Of a stretch of 64,000 bases of DNA, positions 40,544 through 47,385 are shown piece by piece. The position numbers and the translations under genes are program-made. The stretch spans positions 1,488,001 to 1,552,000 of the forward strand of contig NZ_CP045324.1 of NCBI RefSeq assembly GCF_009363275.1. The letters are read 5' to 3'. The stretch comes from Marinobacter sp. THAF197a. GTDB lineage: Bacteria; Pseudomonadota; Gammaproteobacteria; Pseudomonadales; Oleiphilaceae. Positions within the stretch are counted from its first letter, which is position 1, and each line of letters starts with the position of its first letter. The notes under the pieces are model-generated. The model was not told the DNA's origin and made no database searches. It was given only the letters and a program-made list of their open reading frames with translations.

Positions 40544-40758
40544 CAGATGTCCACCCGCTCCATGCGCTTGAAACGATTGTGGGTTTTACCCTGGACGTGA
40601 CGACGCCCCGGGCCTTTCTTCGTGTACTGAGGTTGTCGACCACCCCGATGACCTTTCTCCCGCAGTGCGTAGGGGTAGACAGCACGACCGGAGGTATTCA
40701 GACCATCGCTGCCGAAGGCACCGAGCATTGCCATGATTCGAGTAATTGGGTTCATCAT
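40543..40758 (-). CDS. hypothetical basic phage protein, 71 residues
   Basis: Not recognised. Starts MMNPITRIMAMLGAFGSDGL; the second half is strongly basic (KKGPGRRHVQGKTHNRFKRM), suiting nucleic-acid binding. The frame continues upstream to 40812 but AAGGA lies 5 nt before the ATG at 40758. Confidence 0.65.
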   Translation of the reverse strand: MMNPITRIMAMLGAFGSDGLNTSGRAVYPYALREKGHRGGRQPQYTKKGPGRRHVQGKTHNRFKRMERVDI

Positions 40759-40809
40759 TTCTATCCTTCTGGTCAAAACAAGCGGCCCCGAAAGGCCGCG
40801 TTGTCGATT

Positions 40810-40822
40810 CAATCAAAAGTTG
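40810..40822. promoter_or_regulatory. CAAC/GTTG-like site, one mismatch
   Basis: CAATCAAAAGTTG, 3 bp beyond the DUF2815 stop and about 50 bp before the next gene of the same operon, followed by TA as in most members. Confidence 0.55.
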
Positions 40823-40824
40823 TA

Positions 40825-41499
40825 TCAGAGGTCGTCGAGATCACCCAGGGCGTCATCTTCGTCCAGACCCAGGTCTTCGTCGTCAAGATCATCCAGGTCA
40901 TCGTCGAGCTCGTCGGCCAGTTCACCGTCGTCCAGGTCGTCGAAGTCATCGGCATCAACACCACCTGAACCGAATTCTTCACCGTCCTCATGGAAGCGGA
41001 CACCCTGCAGAGAGCAACGGATGGCCTCACCGAACTGATTGTCCTGCACCCAGAAGTTGATGATCGCATCTACGTAACAGCCGGCGTACAGGCGTTGTTC
41101 CGCTTCGTCCGGGGTCAGCGGCGTCTTGTCGCGGTCGAACAGGGAAGGGCGCTTCTTGTTGTTCGCCACCACCGCGTACATGTTCTCGTAGCCGTCATAC
41201 GGCTTTTTGGTCTGGGAGTTGGTGAAGATTTCACCCTTACCAAAGCACTCGATGGGTTTCATCTTCGGCGGCTTGGTACCCCAGGCTTCCTTGATCAGGC
41301 GTTCAATTTCACCTTTACACTGCTTCAACAGGGCCTTGTGCGTCGGGTCTTTCGGGTCCAGCAGGAAGTTGGCGCTGAACTTCGGTTCTGCGTTGTCGTA
41401 GCCCTTGGGAACATCAGCCTTGTGCAGGCTCGGGAACGACAGGCGCACACGCTTGAGTTGGATTTTGATGCCGGAAATGGATTTGCTTTGCTTTGCCAC
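40825..41499 (-). CDS. DUF2815 protein, probable ssDNA-binding protein
   Basis: A 224-residue member of the DUF2815 family, which occupies the ssDNA-binding-protein place in phage replication modules. The N-terminus has KIQLKRVRLSFPSLHKADVP and the core PKFSANFLLDPKDPTHKALL. The last 45 residues are almost wholly D, E and L, an acidic tail like that of SSBs that recruits partner proteins. GTG start with GGAG 7 nt upstream. It directly follows the DUF2800 gene. Confidence 0.85.
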   Translation of the reverse strand: MAKQSKSISGIKIQLKRVRLSFPSLHKADVPKGYDNAEPKFSANFLLDPKDPTHKALLKQCKGEIERLIKEAWGTKPPKMKPIECFGKGEIFTNSQTKKPYDGYENMYAVVANNKKRPSLFDRDKTPLTPDEAEQRLYAGCYVDAIINFWVQDNQFGEAIRCSLQGVRFHEDGEEFGSGGVDADDFDDLDDGELADELDDDLDDLDDEDLGLDEDDALGDLDDL

Positions 41500-41510
41500 G
41501 TCATGTCTCC

Positions 41511-42713
41511 TTAATCGAGATCGTCGAATTCATCTGCCATTGCTTGATCTACTGACGGCCGTGGATCGTCCACCGGTGCCAGTGAGGGTTTACCGTCGGC
41601 CTGGGTGAACAGCTTTTTGAAGGCGTCATCCAGGTTCTTCCGACCAATAATCTTCTCGGCTTGCGCCGGACTGTGCAGGGTCTTCTTGTATCGCTGATCG
41701 TCGTCCAGACCCTTTCCTTCCAGGTACTTGTCGGCGGCTTTCTCATCCTTCCACTGACGGGTACCCTTTTTACCTTCGACCAGTTTGAGCCCGGGGTATG
41801 CTTCACCCTGAACTGCCCGGTCTTCCATGAATTTGCGGACGTTGGTCGCCCATGCACTGATGAACGACAACATTGGGTGCAGGCTGGCCAGTTCCTCGTT
41901 GGACATGGAATCCGGATTCTTGAAGGCATCGAAGGCATCCGCTTCCGGGTCCTCGACGATCCACGAATAGATACTTTCCTTCAGTGTCCGGCACCGGGCT
42001 CTGCGGTCGCAAAACCAGCAGTGTTCGCCGGCGACGTACTTCCGGCGTTCCGGGTCCAGTGACTCACCGTGCTTCTGGAAAGCCTCAACGCGGAACCGTT
42101 CCAATTCACCTTTCTCAAACACCCAGTTGTCGATGTTCTCAATCCGGGGTTGAACCACATGGAGCATGAGGTCTTTGATCGCGGTGCGGGCCTTGCGGTC
42201 CAGCAGGTGGTCGAAGGCACCAATCCCGTACAGCTTCATCTGGGAGTTATTGGTTACTTCGACACGCTTGCCTTTACCGTACTTCAGGTCGAACACATGC
42301 AGCCGTTTCATGTCTGCCGGCAGGATGACCACGTCAGCGGTACCCTTTTCACCGGGGAGGACCTTATCCAGCGGCATCTTCTGTTCAACCCAGACCTGAG
42401 CACCGGGGGTGACAAAATCCATGATGTACTCATAGGCTTTGTCGACTTCCTCGGCCATTTCCGGGTCAACCTCGGCTGTCTCTCCCAGGTCATCCACGAA
42501 GATTTCTTCGTACATGAAGTCCCGGGGAGACATCCGGAGATCGAGACACATCGCCAGGAGCGCATGGGCAACCGTTCCTTCCCGGGCATACTCACTGCTG
42601 TCATCGTCAGTGGCGATCAGTCCCGTCTTCTTGTCCCGCTCGATAGCTGCAGGACTGGCGGTGCAGACGGACCATTGATCGTACCCGGAGGGGCTACGGT
42701 TGGTGTGTCCCAT
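41511..42713 (-). CDS. DUF2800 protein, Cas4/RecB-like nuclease
   Basis: A 400-residue PD-(D/E)xK nuclease of the DUF2800 family. Features: the N-terminal REGTVAHALLA helix, the core GTADVVILPADMKRLHVFDLKYGKG (split motif: D then D-x-K), and the C-terminal cysteine cluster GEHCWFCDRRARCRTL of Cas4-like Fe-S nucleases. It is expected to resect DNA ends for recombination together with DUF2815. AAGGAG precedes the ATG. Confidence 0.85.
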   Translation of the reverse strand: MGHTNRSPSGYDQWSVCTASPAAIERDKKTGLIATDDDSSEYAREGTVAHALLAMCLDLRMSPRDFMYEEIFVDDLGETAEVDPEMAEEVDKAYEYIMDFVTPGAQVWVEQKMPLDKVLPGEKGTADVVILPADMKRLHVFDLKYGKGKRVEVTNNSQMKLYGIGAFDHLLDRKARTAIKDLMLHVVQPRIENIDNWVFEKGELERFRVEAFQKHGESLDPERRKYVAGEHCWFCDRRARCRTLKESIYSWIVEDPEADAFDAFKNPDSMSNEELASLHPMLSFISAWATNVRKFMEDRAVQGEAYPGLKLVEGKKGTRQWKDEKAADKYLEGKGLDDDQRYKKTLHSPAQAEKIIGRKNLDDAFKKLFTQADGKPSLAPVDDPRPSVDQAMADEFDDLD

Positions 42714-42723
42714 GGTCGACTCC

Positions 42724-43419
42724 TTAGTTGCCGGCTTTCTTCAGAACCTTGCCGGCCAGGTCGTACAATTTCGGCAGGTCTTCTTTCTTCACCTCGTCGA
42801 AATTGCGGGCACCAACCTTCTTGAACAGTTTGAGGGCGTCTTCGCGGCCGACTTCACGCATCACACGCACCATGCGCTTTTTGACTTCGGTAGGGTCAAG
42901 TTCACCCTCGTCTTCGTCGTCATCCAGACCCAGGTCCATGTCACCGTCATCATCTTCAGAACCGGATTCTTCCTGTTCGCCTTCTTCCTCGGCTTCTTCT
43001 TCCAGGTCGTCGAAATCTTCAGCACCGTTGGATTCAACCTTCTTACCGGTTTCAACATCGAAGCCGTACTTCTCGGCCAGTTCTTCCCACTTGGTCTTGC
43101 TGACACGGGCGTAGTTGTCGCCCTGCGGGAGTTCTTCACCTTTCTCGATGATCTGGCCGGTCTTCGTGGTCTTGTCGAACACGTAGGTTTTGCGGCCGGC
43201 GACATCAGCATCAGATTTTTGGTTGTCAGAACTGCCTTTGGTTGTATCTTTAGAGGCAGGAGCTTTTTCTTCGGCGGGGTCAGCCTTGGAATCAGTTGTG
43301 GTTTGCGATGCAGCTACAGCAACCAGTGGGTTTGCAGAGTTCGCCAGCACGGCGGCAAGGGCGTTGGGGAGTTCGTTGATCGCCTTGGTCAGGTCCTCTA
43401 ACCGTTGTTCAATACTCAT
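42724..43419 (-). CDS. hypothetical acidic phage protein, first gene of the leftward operon
   Basis: A 231-residue protein not recognised by name. Residues 1-80 are low-complexity; a short globular part follows (YVFDKTTKTGQIIEKGEELP), then a long acidic run of D and E (about residues 130-170), then a basic helical end (EVKKRMVRVMREVGREDALK). The acidic stretch resembles that in DUF2815 nearby. ATG 43419 with GAGGA upstream is preferred to the longer frame from 43464. It is controlled from the divergent operator region. Confidence 0.7.
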   Translation of the reverse strand: MSIEQRLEDLTKAINELPNALAAVLANSANPLVAVAASQTTTDSKADPAEEKAPASKDTTKGSSDNQKSDADVAGRKTYVFDKTTKTGQIIEKGEELPQGDNYARVSKTKWEELAEKYGFDVETGKKVESNGAEDFDDLEEEAEEEGEQEESGSEDDDGDMDLGLDDDEDEGELDPTEVKKRMVRVMREVGREDALKLFKKVGARNFDEVKKEDLPKLYDLAGKVLKKAGN

Positions 43420-43461
43420 GTTTTCTGTTCCTCGCTGGTTAAGTTTCATTGTATCGGTTAA

Positions 43462-43505
43462 CAACCGATGGTTGTAATTTATGTTAATGGTTGTATGATT
43501 GTCAA
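43462..43505. promoter_or_regulatory. divergent early promoter region with CAAC/GTTG operator
   Basis: CAACCGATGGTTG (43462-43474) is a perfect dyad; a half-matching copy lies at 43481-43493. Rightward: TTGTAA (43472-43477) with TATGAT (43494-43499), 16-bp spacer. Leftward: a consensus TTGACA read from 43504 down, with a poorer -10 about 16 bp on. The dyad covers the rightward -35. Confidence 0.62.
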
Positions 43506-43541
43506 CACCTGATCACAACCAATTGAAAGAGGAAGAAAGTC

Positions 43542-43808
43542 GTGGACGAAAACACCGTAGAAGAAAATGTAGTGAGACGCGCCTTCACACTGGCTGTCGA
43601 GCGTTATGACTCCATGGCCATTGTGTGCGGCATCCTCGATGTCAGTAACTCCTACGTTTACATCGCCATGAATAAGGGTGAACTGAGCCTGCCTTGCAGT
43701 CTGAAGATGGAAGTCATGCTGGACGGTGAGATCACCTGGCGGGAGCTTTGCCCGAAAGTTGCGAAGGAAGTTGATGCTGTAAAAGATCGCGTGACCCAAT
43801 ACAAATAA
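43542..43808 (+). CDS. small HTH protein, Cro/YdaS-like
   Basis: An 88-residue protein with a short helix-turn-helix: FTLAVERYDSMAIVCGILDV then SNSYVYIAMNKGELSLPCSL and the tail GEITWRELCPKV, which resembles the IPxExCxxIExATxGxVTxxELxP end of YdaS/Cro-type regulators. It is divergent from the replication operon across the operator, the classical place for a Cro-like switch partner of the repressor. GTG start with AGAGGAAG upstream. Confidence 0.72.
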   Translation: MDENTVEENVVRRAFTLAVERYDSMAIVCGILDVSNSYVYIAMNKGELSLPCSLKMEVMLDGEITWRELCPKVAKEVDAVKDRVTQYK

Positions 43809-43817
43809 GGTGTGTTC

Positions 43818-46190
43818 ATGTCCGACCTTATCGAACCCCGGCTGGACCGGGTACCGGACGAACTCACCTCTGTGGATCAGTGGGTCGTCTGGAAAGCAGT
43901 AGAAATAACGAAGCGCGATGGCACGAAGAAGATCACCAAGGTGCCATACGACCCGAAGAACGGTAGCAAAGCCAGCACTCAACGTCGGAGCAACTGGGGT
44001 TCTTTCGACCAGGCATGTGAAGCCTTGTTGATGGACGGGTACAACGGCATCGGGTTTGTCTTCACCGCAGATGACCCTTTCGTGGGTATCGACCTGGATA
44101 ACTGCTTTGATACCGAAGGCAACCTCCGGGCGGATGCTGAAGCTGCGGTAAATACCGTTCAGTCATTCACTGAGAAATCACCTTCCGGTAACGGCCTGCA
44201 TATTATCTGTAAAGGTCGCCTGCCCGGTGCCGGCCACTGTGACAACAAGACCGGTCGGGAAATGTACCAGGAAGGCCGGTTCTTCACGATCACGGCGGAA
44301 ACCGTTGGGCAGCACACAGCCGTCAACGAGAATCAGGACGCTGTCCGTTTCCTCTACGATGAATGGTTTGGTGCCACCAGCTATCAGGATTACACCGGTG
44401 TCGAGTTGGACTGGGACGGTGAACAACCGATCATCCCTTTGGATGACATGCCGATTTCCGACTACGTGAAGAACCTGGTGGCCAACGGCGAGGGCATGGA
44501 GGACTTCACCGACAACACCGGTTCCCCAGACCGATCACTGGCCCTGTTCATGGTGTGTCGTGAAATGATCACGGCCCGTGTGAACAAGGAATCCGTGCTG
44601 ACCTGTCTCTCAGATGCCAGTAACTTCCTCGCCAGTGCTGCACTGGATCGTCGGGGAGGGGATGAGCAGTCGGCCCGGGCCTGGCTGTGGAAGTACACCC
44701 TGGCGAAGGTGGTCGCCAAATGGGAAGAAGAACAACAGTTGTTCGACGACCTTGAGGACGAGGACACCGATGGTGGTGAGAGCCCCGCGCCGAAGCCAGA
44801 GCGTGAACCAGGGACGAAGGAGAGCAAGGAATCAAAGGCAGACCGGGAGAAGCAGATTCAGAAACTCCCGTTCGAGAAGGGCAACCATGAGAAGAATGCC
44901 CTGTTGTTCCTGAAGCATGTCAGTCCGCTGGCTCGAGCCATGAAGCAGTATTTCCGGTTCAATGGTCAATATTGGCAACTGTATGGTGACGACCAGGTGG
45001 AGCGGGACATTCAGAAGGCCCTGCGCGGCCGGGATTTCCCCATGGCCACCATCAACAACACCATCACGACGGTTCGCCGGTTCAGCACTCAGGATGACTT
45101 CAAGCAGAACCCGACAATCATCACCTTCAAGAACGGCTGCATTGATCTGGAAGGTTGGGACATGGGGTTGGTGGACACCACCTTACTCCCGCACAACCGG
45201 AAATACCGTTCGACCTCCATGCTGGATTTTGAGTTCGACCCGGATGCCAAGTGCCCGGTGTTCGACAACTTCCTGAATGAGATATTCGAGGGTGACCAGG
45301 AGCGGGTGAGATTGCTGTTGATGTTCCTCGGGTACCTTCTGGTGTTCGATTACCGGTACCAGAAAATCCTGATGATGGTGGGTAAGTCCCGGTCCGGTAA
45401 GGGCACCATAGCCAACAACATCATCCCGGCGCTGGTCGGTCGTGAGTCGTTCGCAGCCACCACCCTGTCAAACCTGGCGGGTGATCACGGGCTGGCGGCA
45501 CTGATGTATGCCAAAGTGGCAGTGATCGGGGATGCCCACCACGGGGTTCGTGATCGAATTGGCCGCGCCAAGGAAGTGCTGCTGAACATTTCCGGTGGTG
45601 ACTATGTCTCGGTGAACCCGAAGAACAAGGACGAGGTCACCATGCGCCTTCCGTCCCGTCTGGTAATGAGTGCCAACGAGCAGCCGCGTTTCGCGGATGG
45701 AATGGATGCCCTGGCCAACCGGTACCTGATCCTGCCGTTCAACAAGTCGTTTGCTGGTAAGGAAGACCCGAGACTGGCCCAGAAGCTCCTGGAAGAAATG
45801 TCCGGCATCTTCAACCGGGCGCTGGAAGGGTTAATGGACCTCGGCAGCACCGGGTATTTCATTGAACCGAAGGCCAGCCAGCCGAAGCGGGAAGAATCCA
45901 TGATGATTCAGAACCCGGAAGCCTTCTTCAACCGGAAGTTCCTGATACACACCGGGGATGAGGACGACCGTGTTGCCATCCGTGAGGTCTACGACGCCTA
46001 TACTCAGTTCTGCCATGAGATCGACCGCAAGCCATCCGACAAGAAGTGGTTTAGTCGCCGCCTGGGTGAGCAAGTGGATGACCTGAAGGTGGGTCGGTTG
46101 CTGAAAGGGGAGGGGCGTCATAAAGCCTATATTGGCATCAAAGTGGATTATGAAGCCCTGCATGATTTCACGGACGATGAAGATTTATGA
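43818..46190 (+). CDS. primase-polymerase / superfamily 3 helicase fusion
   Basis: A 790-residue replication protein. The N-terminal 260 residues resemble the NrS-1/PrimPol type: WVVWKAVEITK, KVPYDPKNGSKAS, YNGIGFVFTADDPFVGIDLDNC (catalytic Asp pair) and SPSGNGLHIICKG. A charged linker of about 60 residues follows (EDEDTDGGESPAPKPEREPG). The C-terminal half is a P4/D5-type helicase with Walker A MVGKSRSGKGTIANN near residue 520 and MSANEQPRF as sensor. It would prime and unwind DNA for the family B polymerase. It is transcribed opposite to the rest of the replication module. Confidence 0.88.
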   Translation: MSDLIEPRLDRVPDELTSVDQWVVWKAVEITKRDGTKKITKVPYDPKNGSKASTQRRSNWGSFDQACEALLMDGYNGIGFVFTADDPFVGIDLDNCFDTEGNLRADAEAAVNTVQSFTEKSPSGNGLHIICKGRLPGAGHCDNKTGREMYQEGRFFTITAETVGQHTAVNENQDAVRFLYDEWFGATSYQDYTGVELDWDGEQPIIPLDDMPISDYVKNLVANGEGMEDFTDNTGSPDRSLALFMVCREMITARVNKESVLTCLSDASNFLASAALDRRGGDEQSARAWLWKYTLAKVVAKWEEEQQLFDDLEDEDTDGGESPAPKPEREPGTKESKESKADREKQIQKLPFEKGNHEKNALLFLKHVSPLARAMKQYFRFNGQYWQLYGDDQVERDIQKALRGRDFPMATINNTITTVRRFSTQDDFKQNPTIITFKNGCIDLEGWDMGLVDTTLLPHNRKYRSTSMLDFEFDPDAKCPVFDNFLNEIFEGDQERVRLLLMFLGYLLVFDYRYQKILMMVGKSRSGKGTIANNIIPALVGRESFAATTLSNLAGDHGLAALMYAKVAVIGDAHHGVRDRIGRAKEVLLNISGGDYVSVNPKNKDEVTMRLPSRLVMSANEQPRFADGMDALANRYLILPFNKSFAGKEDPRLAQKLLEEMSGIFNRALEGLMDLGSTGYFIEPKASQPKREESMMIQNPEAFFNRKFLIHTGDEDDRVAIREVYDAYTQFCHEIDRKPSDKKWFSRRLGEQVDDLKVGRLLKGEGRHKAYIGIKVDYEALHDFTDDEDL

Positions 46191-46223
46191 CCGCCTGAAT
46201 CCACACCAAAATGATGTCCTTTG

Positions 46224-46246
46224 ACCGCCTTCGGGCGGTTTTCTTT
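46224..46246 (+). terminator. Rho-independent terminator after the primase-helicase gene
   Basis: ACCGCC pairs with GGCGGT around the stable tetraloop TTCG, then a T-rich tract (TTTCTTTT). Confidence 0.9.
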
Positions 46247-46313
46247 TGCCTGAAAATCTGTCCTTTCACCTGTCACCAGTCATGTCCCTTGTAAGGGACA
46301 CACAACTTTAATT

Positions 46314-46357
46314 CAACCAATGGTTACATCGTAAATCTTTAGTTCAACCATTGGTTA
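46314..46357. promoter_or_regulatory. pair of CAAC/GTTG-family sites
   Basis: CAACCAATGGTTA (46314-46326) and CAACCATTGGTTA (46345-46357), each one base from a perfect dyad and 31 bp apart (three helical turns), placing them on the same DNA face. Confidence 0.6.
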
Positions 46358-46617
46358 TACTGAAGTTGAATCTGTCCCTTACTTACGAGGACACGTCCAC
46401 CATAGAATTTTGAAATCGGGACACCGTAAGTTACTGATTTACTAATAAATAATACTCTATTGTCCCTTTGTCCCTTTAGATAACATATTAATAATATAAT
46501 AATAATATAAAAGAGAGGGGCTGCGGCGGAATTCCCACGGTGTTGCTCTGGCTGAGTTACGGGTAAGTAGGTGCATAGCTAGGGACATGGAGACAGAGGG
46601 ACAAGGCAACTTTAGTT

Positions 46618-46690
46618 CAACCATTGGTTAACAATCTGTGGTTGCGCTTGCCAGCACTGTGTCTGAACTTGCCGAAACAACCAAAAGTTG
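46618..46690. promoter_or_regulatory. three CAAC/GTTG-family sites before terminase
   Basis: CAACCATTGGTTA (46618-46630), CAATCTGTGGTTG (46632-46644) and the perfect CAACCAAAAGTTG (46678-46690). The first two are 14 bp apart, like the pair at 27.67 kb. They lie 125-200 bp before the terminase small-subunit start. Confidence 0.65.
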
Positions 46691-46815
46691 ACTATGCACG
46701 GTTAGTGTGTATTCTTTGAGTCCTGGGTCGGCCCGCTCCGGGTGAAATTCAATCCTTGCTGACGGTTTCCGGGCGGGTGCAGACCTCAATTTCAACTCGG
46801 AAGTACCTCAACGAC

Positions 46816-47385
46816 ATGGGAACCAAGGCATCTGAATTCGCTGAACTGGTCAAAGGGGCCAGCGTTAACCAGTTGGCTCAACTGTTCGACCTCGACCGTC
46901 GGACGGTGGCGAACCGACTACGTGACGTGCAACCCTGCGGCAAGCGAAATTCGTTCCCGATCTACAAGATTTCCGAGGTAGCCGAGCTCCTGGTGGTTGG
47001 GTACATGACCGGTGACCAGGTCTCGGAAACCCAGAAGCGGCAACGGGCCGACAAGGAAAAAGACTACTGGGACGCCAAGCTCAAGGAGCAAAAATACCTT
47101 GAGAACATGGGCGACCTCTGGCGCACCGAGCGGATCGTCGAAGTGTTCTCGGTGGTGTTCAAGCAGATTCGAGAGTCGGTCACCGTGTTCCTGGATGCCC
47201 TTGAGCACGAATCCGGACTGCCTCCCAAGCAGATCGAGAAGGCCAAGTTCTTCGGGGATGCACTACTGGTGGAAATGCGTGACCACCTGATGTCGTTGGA
47301 CCTGGACCCGGAAGGGGAGCATGTGCCACCGGAGGCACGGGGTGAACCTGATGACACCGAGCTCGAAGAACTGGGGTTGCTCTGA
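46816..47385 (+). CDS. terminase small subunit (Nu1/DUF1441-like)
   Basis: A 189-residue DNA-recognition subunit of the packaging motor. The N-terminal helix-turn-helix ASVNQLAQLFDLDRRTVANR is of the winged Nu1 type, followed by the helical KLKEQKYLENMGDLWRTE region and an acidic tail that would contact TerL. The frame is open from 46756 with TTG; ATG 46816 starts at the domain edge and is preferred, without a strong ribosome site. It overlaps the large subunit by one base. Confidence 0.82.
   Translation: MGTKASEFAELVKGASVNQLAQLFDLDRRTVANRLRDVQPCGKRNSFPIYKISEVAELLVVGYMTGDQVSETQKRQRADKEKDYWDAKLKEQKYLENMGDLWRTERIVEVFSVVFKQIRESVTVFLDALEHESGLPPKQIEKAKFFGDALLVEMRDHLMSLDLDPEGEHVPPEARGEPDDTELEELGLL

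Larger units (their letters stand above)
46247..46755. promoter_or_regulatory. late control and possible packaging region
   Basis: A 0.5-kb interval without genes before terminase. It holds the palindrome GTCCCTTGTAAGGGAC (46284-46299), three more GTCCCTT copies (46374, 46462, 46470), an AT-only-like tract (46477-46511), and five operator-family sites. cos or pac sites commonly lie just before the small terminase gene, and a late promoter is also needed here; which element serves which role cannot be told. Confidence 0.5.

Noticed and set aside
46700..46760. A tRNA-like GGGTGAAATTCAATCC stretch before terminase
   Set aside because: It faintly resembles a T-arm but no acceptor, D or anticodon stems could be folded around it.
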